The notes beneath the pieces are model-generated. The model worked only from the letters and a program-made list of their open reading frames with translations. It was not told the DNA's origin and made no database searches. This document shows, piece after piece, positions 1 through 7,953 of a stretch of DNA of 64,000 nucleotides. The stretch lies in assembly GCA_024276195.1 (NCBI GenBank), contig JAJRXR010000032.1, positions 1-64,000 on the forward strand. The letters run 5' to 3'. The number at the start of each line of letters is the position of its first letter. Position 1 is the stretch's first letter. The stretch comes from Planctomycetota bacterium (lineage in GTDB: Bacteria > Planctomycetota > Phycisphaerae > Phycisphaerales > UBA1924). The translations under genes and the position numbers were made by a program.

Positions 1-104
1 ATCTGGTTTCGCCGATGCCCGGCCAGCTCGACCAGCACGTCGCTCAGCTGTCCTTGGTCGGAACCCAGGATGGACGCAACCGCCTCAAAGCGCAAGCCTT
101 GCAC
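1..104 (-). CDS. 5' part of an unrecognised gene, cut by the window edge
   Basis: A minus-strand frame is open from a GTG at 104 to the window edge, giving about 34 residues that begin MQGLRFEAVASILGSDQ. The composition (AVASILG, LSDVLVELAGH) looks protein-like, and the other two minus frames close within this stretch. It lies just downstream of the glycosyltransferase on the same strand. There is too little sequence to name a family, and the GTG start is not confirmed by a clear ribosome binding site. Confidence 0.33.
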   Translation of the reverse strand, partial: MQGLRFEAVASILGSDQGQLSDVLVELAGHRRNQ

Positions 105-162
105 CCGTGGCGCAAAGGCCCTGACGCCTGGGGCTTGCTAGTGAGCGTGCTGGCGTGCGCTC

Positions 163-1677
163 TTAGCCCATGCCCGCGATCGCGCGTCCGTAGACCTTGA
201 CGCACTTCTCCGCAGCGCCGTCCCACGTCAGCCCCCGCAGCTCGTACTCGCCCTGCTGGCGCAGGGTCTGGCTCAGCGGGGGGTGCTTGAGGACCGCGAC
301 GATCTTGTTGGCCATCTCGTCCGTGTCCCAGAAATCAACCTTGAGCGCATGCGTGAGCACCTCGCTCACGCCCGACTGCTTCGAGATAATCACGGGCACG
401 TCGTGGCTCATCGCCTCGAGCGGCGCGATGCCGAACGGCTCGGAGACGCTGGGCATGACGTAGCAGTCCGCCATGCGGAAGACCGTGTCCACGTCCCGCC
501 CGCGCAGGAAGCCGGTGAACAGGACCTTGTGCCCGATGCCCATGGCCGCGGCCTGCTCGATCATCTTCACGGCCATATCGCCCGAGCCCGCGACCACAAA
601 CTTCACGTCCTCGACCTTCTCGAGCACACGCTTGGCAGCGCTGATGAAATACTCAGGCCCCTTCTGCATCGTGATGCGTCCGAGGAACAGCACGATCTTG
701 TCCTTGCGCTCGATCCGGTCTCCGGCTCGCGGCTGGGCGCCCTCCTGCTCGACGCCGTTGTAGACCACGTCCACCCGGTCCGGGTCGGCGCCGTAGCGGT
801 TCACCGCGATCGACTTCGTCAGGCGCGACACCGTGATGACCCGGTCCGCCCCGTGCATCCCGCTGCGTTCGATGTCGTACACGCCCTGGTTGACGTTCTC
901 GCCCGAGCGGTCAAACTCCGTCGCGTGAACGTGCGCCACCAGCGGCTTGCCTGTGAGCGCCCGCAGCGCCATCCCCGCGGGGTAGGTCAGCCAGTCGTGC
1001 GCATGGATCACGTCGAAGCGCTCACGCACGCACAGCGCGCACACGAGCTTGGCGTAGCGCTGCGCGTCGGCGAACAGGTCGCCCCCGTAATGATGCTCCC
1101 CGCCCTCGCCCGGGTCGATGTCCTGGAGGATGTGCTCCATGACCTTGAGCAGTTGAGGCGCTGAGCCCGAGCGCAGCCCCTCGACCTCGCCCAGGCCAGA
1201 CCCGCCCGAGACCGAGGCCTCGCCCTTGTGCTCGGGCGCGAGCGCTTCGAGCAGGCGCCCGAGATCACGCCGGGCGTCGCCCTGCGGGTACGGGCTGTTA
1301 AACCCGGCCTCGACCTCAAAGAACCTTGTTGTTTTTGCGGTTTTTGTGGTCGGAATCGGCGTCTCTGTCATGCCCGGCTCGATCGGCGCCCGCTCGGGGA
1401 CATCGACGCTCGTCTCGCGGGCCGGGAGAACACCCCGGCTCGCGGCGGGCGCCGCCTCGGCCTGCGCGCTGGCGCGGACGTCCTCGACCACGCGCTTGAG
1501 CGCGTCCGAGCCGAGCAGATCGACATGCCCGCCCGACGCTCCCCCGACGGACTTGGGCAGGATGAACGTGATCTCGTGCCCCTGGCGCGCCAGCCCCTTG
1601 GTCAGGCCCTGGCAGGCCGTGCCGAGACCGCCCGCAACAAACGGCGGGAACTCCCATCCCAGCATCAAGATCCGCAT
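163..1677 (-). CDS. GT4-type glycosyltransferase, glycogen-synthase-like
   Basis: This 504-residue protein probably transfers a sugar from a nucleotide-sugar donor, as in glycogen, polysaccharide or lipid glycosylation. The N-terminus has a starch/glycogen-synthase-type signature, WEFPPFVAGGLGTA (residues 8-21). Residues of about 60-200 form a low-conservation insert. The C-terminal GT-B donor domain has GRITMQKGPEYF and SEPFGIAPLE, which contains the EX7E motif. Its length is near the family norm of 400-500. A CGGAG-like ribosome site precedes the ATG. The 150-residue protein at 1706-2158 lies 28 bp upstream on the same strand, so they may be cotranscribed. The acceptor cannot be told from sequence. 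GT-B membership is firm; glycogen synthase versus another GT4 activity is open. Confidence 0.92.
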   Translation of the reverse strand: MRILMLGWEFPPFVAGGLGTACQGLTKGLARQGHEITFILPKSVGGASGGHVDLLGSDALKRVVEDVRASAQAEAAPAASRGVLPARETSVDVPERAPIEPGMTETPIPTTKTAKTTRFFEVEAGFNSPYPQGDARRDLGRLLEALAPEHKGEASVSGGSGLGEVEGLRSGSAPQLLKVMEHILQDIDPGEGGEHHYGGDLFADAQRYAKLVCALCVRERFDVIHAHDWLTYPAGMALRALTGKPLVAHVHATEFDRSGENVNQGVYDIERSGMHGADRVITVSRLTKSIAVNRYGADPDRVDVVYNGVEQEGAQPRAGDRIERKDKIVLFLGRITMQKGPEYFISAAKRVLEKVEDVKFVVAGSGDMAVKMIEQAAAMGIGHKVLFTGFLRGRDVDTVFRMADCYVMPSVSEPFGIAPLEAMSHDVPVIISKQSGVSEVLTHALKVDFWDTDEMANKIVAVLKHPPLSQTLRQQGEYELRGLTWDGAAEKCVKVYGRAIAGMG

Positions 1678-1705
1678 ACGCCCGCTCCGATCAGCACAAT
1701 CCCGC

Positions 1706-2158
1706 TCAATCCTCGTCCGCCTGGGCGTTCATGTCGCCCAGGTTCCGGAAGCATTGTTCGTACGCCAGAAGCCAGATCGCCGCCCGGTCGGCGTCCTGCG
1801 GGGCCTCCGACCGGAAGGTAAAGAACATGTCGTCCGAGCGAAAGTGCTGGCAGCCCGGGCTCTGCCCATCGAGCCCGAGATCGTCGAGCTCCTCTTCGAG
1901 CAGCTCCTCGATCTTGTCGCCCGAGTTCATCAGGTCGGACTCGATCGACTCGCTCTGCCAGCGGTCCTTCATCACGAGCGAGACCCAGAGGGCGCCGTCC
2001 TCCTGACAGAGGCGGTAGGTCGCACGCTCAGCCGACGCCTTGGCGTCGCACTCGAGGGCGTCGTCCGTGACCCGGACATCGCCGAACACGCCCGAGGCTC
2101 GCGCCCGCTCGCCCACCTTGCACAACAGATCTCGCAGCGCCTTGGTTGGCGTTGTCAT
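1706..2158 (-). CDS. Unknown soluble protein, 150 aa
   Basis: I do not recognise this family. The product is acidic and has no signal peptide or membrane segment. It has an alternating strand/helix pattern, an acidic stretch DKIEELLEEELDDLGLDG in the middle and a C-terminal QADED. A plausible domain runs through WVSLVMKDRWQSESIE and ends near AIWLLAYEQCFRNLG. It lies directly upstream of the glycosyltransferase on the same strand (28 bp gap). No good Shine-Dalgarno precedes the ATG. Confidence 0.75.
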   Translation of the reverse strand: MTTPTKALRDLLCKVGERARASGVFGDVRVTDDALECDAKASAERATYRLCQEDGALWVSLVMKDRWQSESIESDLMNSGDKIEELLEEELDDLGLDGQSPGCQHFRSDDMFFTFRSEAPQDADRAAIWLLAYEQCFRNLGDMNAQADED

Positions 2159-2352
2159 CGCGCCCAGCCCCGTTCATCAAAGATCACCAACCCATGGGCG
2201 GCGTGTCCACAACGCCTTCGCCCGAACAAGCCTAGGCGGCGCCCCCCCGACCGACACCCGAAACCACGCCCGGGCCAACGCCTGAACCACCGCCCGATCC
2301 GGCGTTGACGCGCGGACGCGCCGTGGGCGTCCGGAACCGGTGCGAGCGGGGC

Positions 2353-2358
2353 TATACT
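2353..2358 (+). promoter_or_regulatory. -10 element TATACT of the tRNA-Leu promoter
   Basis: TATACT lies 29 bases before the first base of tRNA-Leu, a normal distance for a tRNA promoter. No convincing -35 box is seen 16-18 bp upstream. The TTGACG at 2305-2310 is too far away (42 bp). Confidence 0.45.
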
Positions 2359-2387
2359 GGCTCGCGCGAGCGGACGCCCGCGCCAAA

Positions 2388-2471
2388 GCCCAGGTGGCGA
2401 AATTGGCAGACGCGCCACCTTGAGGTGGTGGTCCCGGAAACGGGGTGGAGGTTCGAGTCCTCTCCTGGGCA
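2388..2471 (+). tRNA. tRNA-Leu (anticodon GAG)
   Basis: The 84-base gene folds as a class II tRNA. The acceptor stem is GCCCAGG/CCTGGGC with discriminator A at 2471. The anticodon stem is CCACC/GGTGG around loop TTGAGGT, with anticodon GAG at 2422-2424, reading CUC and CUU. It has the long variable arm expected of tRNA-Leu (GTCCCGGAAACGGGGT) and T loop TTCGAGT. The 3' CCA is not encoded. Confidence 0.97.
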
Positions 2472-2473
2472 TT

Positions 2474-2518
2474 GACCGATCGAGGCGGGTATAGAACCCG
2501 CCTCGCGGTCGTTTTCTT
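2474..2518 (+). terminator. Rho-independent terminator after tRNA-Leu
   Basis: A 10-bp perfect stem (2481-2490 with 2496-2505, loop ATAGA) has an outer GACC/GGTC extension and is followed by GTTTTCTT. It starts three bases after the tRNA. Confidence 0.75.
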
Positions 2519-2552
2519 CGGGCGCCTCCCAAAAACCAGCAGGCGGACACAA

Positions 2553-2578
2553 CCGCAAGCGGTTCTTGCGGCTATAGA
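2553..2578 (+). promoter_or_regulatory. Inverted repeat and -10-like TATAGA before the CX4CH protein gene
   Basis: CCGCAAG (2553-2559) and CTTGCGG (2565-2571) form a 7-bp inverted repeat. It is followed at once by TATAGA (2573-2578), which ends five bases before the ATG at 2584. No Shine-Dalgarno is present. This fits a start-codon-proximal promoter overlapped by an operator-like repeat, but TATAGA is a weaker match than the TANNNT sites listed elsewhere. Confidence 0.3.
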
Positions 2579-2583
2579 CATCC

Positions 2584-3927
2584 ATGAGCAAGCCCCAGAG
2601 CAAACGCCATTCCAGCGGCGTCGCCCCCACAAAGCCCCAGGCCCGAGCCGCCTGGGTCGCGCGTCTGGCGCCGCCCGCCCTGGCTTCCCTGACGATCTTG
2701 TTGGGCGTCATCGCACTGGCGCCCTCGCCCGAACCCGGGCCGGCGATCGTGCTGATCGCCCAGGACCAGCCCGAGGAAAAGCCCGGCTCGGTCGAGTGCG
2801 TCGTCACCCGGCGCGACGGCAAAGAGATCACCGGCATCTTCGTGGACCAGAACGCCGACCGCGTCGTGGTCCGCGTCAGCGGCGTCCGCACCGTCATCCC
2901 GCGGGTGCAGATCCAGCGTGTCGAGTTTCTGGCGCCGGTCGAGGATCGGTACGAGGCGTTGCGGGCGACGATCGCCGACAACGACACCGAGGGGCTGCTG
3001 TACCTGGCTGAGTGGCTGCGCCAGCGTGAGCGGTACGAGCTGGCGCTCAAAGAGGTCAACACCGCCCTGCGGGTCGAGCCCTACAACGAGCAGGGCAAGT
3101 CGATGCGGTCCTGGCTCGAGCAGCAGATCAAGCTCGAAAATCGCGAGCGGACCGACCGGGGCGGCGCCTCGATCCCCGCGGTCAAGCGGAACCGCGGCAG
3201 CGCGTTCCCGATGCTCTCGCGCGACGAGATCAACCTGCTCCGCGTGTACGAGATCGACCTGGACAACCCGCCGCGCCTGCTGATCGGGCGCGACGTGATC
3301 GAGCGGTTCATGAGCGACTACGCCCAGAGCGAGCTGATCCCGGTGACGCGCGACGGGCGGGAGAGCTTCCTCCGCCTGCCCCCGGCCCGCATCCTCGAGA
3401 TCATGTTCCGGCTGCAGGCCCGCGAGTACTACCCCGATGTCCGCGTGATGGGCGACCCGGAGTCGATGCGCCAGTTCAAGCGCAACGTCCACGCGACATG
3501 GCTCAACAACGCCTGCGCCTCGGCCCGGTGCCACGGCGGCGAGAACGCCGGGCGCCTCTGGCTCCAGAACAAAAACATCAACTCCGACGCCACCACCTAC
3601 ACCAACTTCCTCATCCTCGACCGCTTCCGCCTGCCCGACGGGACCCCCATGATCAACTGGGACGAGCCCGCCCGCTCGCCCCTGCTCCAGATGGCCTTGC
3701 CGCGCAACTCGTCGCTGACCCCCCACCCCGACGTCGGGCGAGGCCCCGGCTCTCGCGGGTGGCGCCAGGTCTTCCGCACCACCGAGGACCGGCGCTTCGC
3801 CCAGGCCGTTGCCTGGATCGACTCCATGTACCGCCCCCGCCCGAACTACCAGATCGACTACACCCCGCCCGTGCCCTCTGGCGCCCGCGAGCGGGGCGAG
3901 CAGCCGGACACTCCGATCGATCGCTAA
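2584..3927 (+). CDS. Exported or membrane-anchored protein with a CX4CH cytochrome-like motif
   Basis: The 447-residue protein has a basic N-terminus and one hydrophobic segment at about residues 28-50 (APPALASLTILLGVIALAPS). It is therefore probably anchored in, or exported across, the cytoplasmic membrane. Residues of about 60-125 resemble a small beta domain (VECVVTRRDGKEITGIFVD), followed by a helical part with TPR-like character. Near the C-terminus ACASARCHGGENAG holds C311-X4-C316-H317. This is a heme-c-like site with four residues between the cysteines instead of two, followed by a region with conserved Trp and Pro residues. No other cytochrome gene is adjacent. It could instead be a metal-binding or structural site. 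Start: the ATG after the inverted repeat. Confidence 0.83.
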   Translation: MSKPQSKRHSSGVAPTKPQARAAWVARLAPPALASLTILLGVIALAPSPEPGPAIVLIAQDQPEEKPGSVECVVTRRDGKEITGIFVDQNADRVVVRVSGVRTVIPRVQIQRVEFLAPVEDRYEALRATIADNDTEGLLYLAEWLRQRERYELALKEVNTALRVEPYNEQGKSMRSWLEQQIKLENRERTDRGGASIPAVKRNRGSAFPMLSRDEINLLRVYEIDLDNPPRLLIGRDVIERFMSDYAQSELIPVTRDGRESFLRLPPARILEIMFRLQAREYYPDVRVMGDPESMRQFKRNVHATWLNNACASARCHGGENAGRLWLQNKNINSDATTYTNFLILDRFRLPDGTPMINWDEPARSPLLQMALPRNSSLTPHPDVGRGPGSRGWRQVFRTTEDRRFAQAVAWIDSMYRPRPNYQIDYTPPVPSGARERGEQPDTPIDR

Positions 3928-4167
3928 GAAAGTGCACGAAACCGCCCGCCGGTCCGCCCCGGATGGCCCAGGGCGCCCACCCAGGGGGTTGCTGGCCCCA
4001 GAGCCCGGCGTGATCGACGGGGCGGCGCGTGCTAAAGTCCCTTTCGCCGTACCAGTCGCGGGCGCCGACCGTGCTCGCGTCCTCCAGACGCCCCGGACCA
4101 CGCGCCTCCAGCCCCACACCGGGCGCCGAGGCGTGAATCCTCAACGCAGTTCCAACGAGGCCCAGCC

Positions 4168-5634
4168 ATGACCCGACCGACCCCAGGACCGAGCCGACGC
4201 CTGCGACGCAGCGTCCGTCGAGGCGCACCGATGATCCTCGCCGGCCTCGCTCTCGCGAACGTCAGCGCCTGCGGGCGGGGCGGAGAGGCCGAGACGGCCG
4301 TGTTCGAGGCGTCGGTCATCCTCAAGACGGGCGCCGAGACAGACGTCGCGACGCGCGGCTCCAACTCCGCCTCCGACTCCGCCGTGGACTTCCGGGTCCG
4401 CCGCCTTGAAGAGGCGCTCGCCAAGCTCAGCCCGCACGTCGGCGCGGGCGATTCGCCCTACGAAGGGGCCGCGGCGGTCCTCGCGGCGGTCGCGCAGAAC
4501 GGGCTCGCCATCGAGGACGAGGCCCGCATCATCACCCAGATGCGCGAGCTGGACAACCGCATGACGGTCCTCCGGGGCGTGCTGGGCGAGTGGTGGAAGT
4601 ACCGCGCCGTGAGCGAGGCGTCGCTGACGTTTGACCCCAAGGACTCGGTCGAAGAGCTGAACCAACTGACGACGATCCTCCAGGACGACGTCGAGCAGAT
4701 CAGCAAGAGCAAGGCCCTGCTCGACGAGAAAATTGCGAGCCTCAGGGCGCAGATCGACGAGGCGATGGCGCAGGGCGACAGCGAGCGGACCGAGGCGAGC
4801 CGCGTGCAGCTCGAATCGAACCGGGCGGACCCGACGGCGGTCCCCGAGCTGGCCGAACGTGTGCGTGAGCACACGCGCCGGGCCGATTCGTACGAGTTCC
4901 AGGCCCAGCGCCTTCGCACGCGTCTGAGCCAGATCGAGCCCGACGCCGAGGAGAAGGCCAAGCACATCGAGCGTCTGCAGACGCAGCTGAGACTGCTCGA
5001 AGAATCGCGCCAGCAGATCGCGGATCGCGTTCGGACCTCGGCCGACGACGCAGCCGCCGCGCGACGGGCCGCGAGCAAGACCGAGGCGACCCTGCTCGAG
5101 CAGGGCGGCGCCCTCAACGACGCGGTGGTGAATGATCTGGGCGAGCTGGCCTCGAACGCCGAGCGCCGCCTGCGCAGCGCCATCACCGCTGCGGGCCAGG
5201 CAAGCGACGCGACCCGCGACAGCGCCAACCTCGCCAAGGCGTCGGCCCAGCACCGCCTGGGCGACCTGCACACCTCCGTCGCCAACGCCCACGAATCGCT
5301 CAGCGACCTGTTCGCGTACATGGGCTCGCTCGCGCTGGAAAACGCCTCGCGCTTCCGGGAGCTGGGCGAGGCCCGCAAGGCCTCGGGCGAGCAGGCCCGC
5401 CAGAGCGCCAAGGACGCGTACGCCGGCGCTGCCCGCTCGCTCCGGGGCGTTCGCGTCCGCACGGACGCGAAGGACGCGCTCAACGCCCTGGCCGACCAAC
5501 TCGAAGGGGTAGAGCCCGAGTCGCTCGATGAGTTCGGGTCAGATGAGATGGAGCCGATCGAGGTCGATCCGGAGGCCGACCCGGACGCGATGGGTGACGC
5601 CGCCCCGGAACCCGATGACGGCGACGGCGGCTGA
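4168..5634 (+). CDS. Coiled-coil lipoprotein, 488 aa
   Basis: The N-terminus is basic, then hydrophobic, and ends in a lipobox-like ANVSAC, so Cys is the likely lipidation site near residue 35. Most of the rest is predicted coiled coil, rich in Glu, Arg, Ala and Gln with repeated leucine spacing (IERLQTQLRLLEESRQQIAD). The C-terminus is acidic (DPEADPDAMGDAAPEPDDGD). I know of no specific family. It is probably an envelope structural protein held in a membrane. The ferredoxin reductase follows 31 bp downstream on the same strand. Confidence 0.84.
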   Translation: MTRPTPGPSRRLRRSVRRGAPMILAGLALANVSACGRGGEAETAVFEASVILKTGAETDVATRGSNSASDSAVDFRVRRLEEALAKLSPHVGAGDSPYEGAAAVLAAVAQNGLAIEDEARIITQMRELDNRMTVLRGVLGEWWKYRAVSEASLTFDPKDSVEELNQLTTILQDDVEQISKSKALLDEKIASLRAQIDEAMAQGDSERTEASRVQLESNRADPTAVPELAERVREHTRRADSYEFQAQRLRTRLSQIEPDAEEKAKHIERLQTQLRLLEESRQQIADRVRTSADDAAAARRAASKTEATLLEQGGALNDAVVNDLGELASNAERRLRSAITAAGQASDATRDSANLAKASAQHRLGDLHTSVANAHESLSDLFAYMGSLALENASRFRELGEARKASGEQARQSAKDAYAGAARSLRGVRVRTDAKDALNALADQLEGVEPESLDEFGSDEMEPIEVDPEADPDAMGDAAPEPDDGDGG

Positions 5635-5665
5635 CCGGCTGGCTCGAGCGCCCAACAATCACCCG

Positions 5666-6676
5666 ATGACCACCCAGAGCGAACAGGCCCCCCGTCCCCG
5701 GCGCGCCCCGCCCGAGCCCCAGCCCGAGGGCGTGCCCGAGCTGTGCGATGTCGAGCAGCACCTGCTCACCCCCGCCGCCCCGGCCATCGGGCGCGTCGTC
5801 GAGTCGCGCGTCTGCACCAAGAGCAGCAAAGCCGCAGGCTTTGTCCGCCACATCGCGATTGATATCTCGGGCACGGACCTTGCCGGGCGGTTTCGCGCGG
5901 GCCAGTCCTTCGGCGTCATCCCCCCGGGCCTGACCGACAAGGGCAAGTCCCACAAGCTCCGCCTCTACTCCATCGCCAGCCCGACCCGCGGCGAAGACGG
6001 CCAGGGCCACGTCCTCGCCACGACCGTCAAACGCACCATCGACGAGCACTGGGACGACCACACCCTGCTCCTCGGTGTCGCGAGCAACTTCCTGTGCGAC
6101 CTCCAGATCGGCGACGAAGTCACGATCACCGGCCCCGCCGGCAAGCGGTTCGTCCTGCCCAAAGACCCGGCTTTGCACGACTACATCTTCTTCGCCACCG
6201 GAACCGGCATCGCCCCGTTCCGTTCGATGCTGCTCGAACTGCTCGAAGGACCGGATGGTCCGTGCCCGTCGGGGGTCACGCTCGTGATGGGGGCGCCGTA
6301 CGCGACGGATCTGCTCTACCACGACGAGTTGACCGCCCTGAGCGAGAAGCACCCCAACTTCACCTACCTCACCGCGATCTCGCGTGAACGCCAGGACGAC
6401 GTGGACCGGCGCCTGTACGTCCAGGGGCGTCTCGAAACCCACACCGAGCATTTTCAGCCCGTGCTCTCGTCCGAGCGAACGCTCGTCTACGTCTGCGGCA
6501 TCGCGGGCATGGAGCTGGGCGTGTTCAAGGGACTCGCGGCCCTGCTCGATCCCGAGGGGCTGGCCCAGTATCTCCGGGGCGAGCCAGAGCTGCTCGCCGA
6601 TACGTCAGCGTGGGAGCGAAAGATGATCCCCCGGGCGCTTCGCCCCACAAAGCGGGTGATGCTTGAGGTCTACTAG
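5666..6676 (+). CDS. Ferredoxin-NADP(+) reductase, plant type
   Basis: The 336-residue flavoenzyme moves electrons between NADP(H) and ferredoxin or flavodoxin in the cytoplasm. The FAD-binding motif is RLYSIASP. The NADP-binding glycine motif is FATGTGIAPFRSML, and VYVCGIAGMELGV matches the C-terminal nucleotide-contact region. The protein ends LEVY; a terminal Tyr stacking on the flavin is typical of plant-type reductases. The start was chosen at the ATG of MTTQSEQAPRP because it gives normal family length; a longer frame upstream would run into the preceding gene. No ferredoxin gene is next to it, so its partner is unknown. Confidence 0.93.
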   Translation: MTTQSEQAPRPRRAPPEPQPEGVPELCDVEQHLLTPAAPAIGRVVESRVCTKSSKAAGFVRHIAIDISGTDLAGRFRAGQSFGVIPPGLTDKGKSHKLRLYSIASPTRGEDGQGHVLATTVKRTIDEHWDDHTLLLGVASNFLCDLQIGDEVTITGPAGKRFVLPKDPALHDYIFFATGTGIAPFRSMLLELLEGPDGPCPSGVTLVMGAPYATDLLYHDELTALSEKHPNFTYLTAISRERQDDVDRRLYVQGRLETHTEHFQPVLSSERTLVYVCGIAGMELGVFKGLAALLDPEGLAQYLRGEPELLADTSAWERKMIPRALRPTKRVMLEVY

Positions 6677-6789
6677 CCCCCCAGGGCCTGTGCGCAGACG
6701 ATGAGGTTTGACCCCCCCGGGGGCGACCGCTAGCTTTCCGACCGCCGGGCGAAGACCGCCCGGGAGCCCGAGAACGAGGATCCGACGCG

Positions 6790-7911
6790 ATGAACCGAGC
6801 CCGAATCTGCGCAACCCTGCGTCCCCTGGCGGGCGCCGCCGTGCTTGGGCTCGGGTGCATCTCGGCCCACGCCCAGACCTCGACGATCGACCCGGGTGTG
6901 GTCGCGTCGGACTCGATCGGCTCGCGCGAGCGTGACGCGATCGCCCGGCACGTCAGCGACTGGGCGCCCGGGCTCAGCTCCGACGACATGGGGCGGGTCG
7001 CGACGAGCCGCCAGCGACTGAGCCGCCCGCTGTCGGGCTCGAGCGTGGCGGTGACGTTCCGCCAGGCCTACGCCGACGCGCTCGTGCCCGAGCTGGAAGC
7101 TCTGCTGGCGAGCGACAACATCGGCTCGCGACTCGCGGCCCTGCGACTCGCGGGCGAGCTTGCCACCGAAAGCAGCGCCGGGCTTCTTCTCAATGCGCTC
7201 ACAGACTCCGACGAGGCGGTCCGGTACTTCGCGATCGGGCGGATGGAGTCCGCGTTCGCGCAGGCCGCGGCCCACCCGCCCGCGCTCTCGCCCGAGACCA
7301 CGCTGGACATGGTCCACAAGCTGGGCGAGCTGATCGGTTCGCCCTCGCCCCTGGAGGCGGACGCGGCGGTCCGTGCCCTGGGCGGCGCCATGCGGATCGA
7401 CCAGAGCGGTTTCGACGCCCCGCGCAACGAGGCCGCGGTCCTGCTCGGCAATCGCGCCGGCGCCCGCGTCCGCGCCATGCGGACGAGCGAAATCGACGAG
7501 TCCGAGCTGATCGTCGCGCTCGACGCCTGCTCCGCGGCCCGATCGAGCGTCACCGCATCGGGCTGGAAGCCCGACGCCGGGGCGACGCGCGAGCTCATCG
7601 GCCTCGGGGGCGACGTGCTCGCGATCGTCTTCGAGCGGTTCGTCAACCAGGACCTGCCCGAGCCGGCGGACCGGGCCATTGATGTGCAGACCGTCCGCGC
7701 CGCGGAGAACCTGATCCACTTCGCACGCCGGCACGACGCCTCCCTGCGCCGGGCCAACGACGCCCGCTCCCCGACGCGCCTGGGCGATCTGCTCGAATCG
7801 GGCGACGACCGCGCCTTCCGCACCCAGGCCCTCGAGCTGATCGGGCGCGACGGCGAGCTGGTCCGCGCCTACCGCTTCGAGCCCGGGCGGTTCATCGAAC
7901 GCGAGCCCTGA
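6790..7911 (+). CDS. Exported helical-repeat protein of unknown function
   Basis: A 373-residue protein with a good signal peptide, cleaved after AHA (CISAHA|QTSTID, about residue 30). After it come Ala/Leu-rich helical units, such as LGSRLAALRLAGELATESS and a run with SDEAVRYFAIGRMESAFA. These look like HEAT or ARM repeats used for protein binding. A TAGCTT hexamer at 6731-6736 could be its -10, and GAGGA upstream of the ATG is a fair ribosome site. It lies 42 bp ahead of the oppA gene on the same strand. No enzyme motif is visible. Confidence 0.82.
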   Translation: MNRARICATLRPLAGAAVLGLGCISAHAQTSTIDPGVVASDSIGSRERDAIARHVSDWAPGLSSDDMGRVATSRQRLSRPLSGSSVAVTFRQAYADALVPELEALLASDNIGSRLAALRLAGELATESSAGLLLNALTDSDEAVRYFAIGRMESAFAQAAAHPPALSPETTLDMVHKLGELIGSPSPLEADAAVRALGGAMRIDQSGFDAPRNEAAVLLGNRAGARVRAMRTSEIDESELIVALDACSAARSSVTASGWKPDAGATRELIGLGGDVLAIVFERFVNQDLPEPADRAIDVQTVRAAENLIHFARRHDASLRRANDARSPTRLGDLLESGDDRAFRTQALELIGRDGELVRAYRFEPGRFIEREP

Positions 7912-7941
7912 TCCGATCAGGCCACGCCCCCGCAGGCGCGG

Positions 7942-7947
7942 TACAGT
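7942..7947 (+). promoter_or_regulatory. TANNNT -10 element directly before oppA (predicted leaderless start)
   Basis: TACAGT ends six bases before the ATG at 7954. Counting a -10 box at -12 to -7 puts +1 on the A of the ATG. No Shine-Dalgarno is present. Confidence 0.5.
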
Positions 7948-7953
7948 GCGCCC

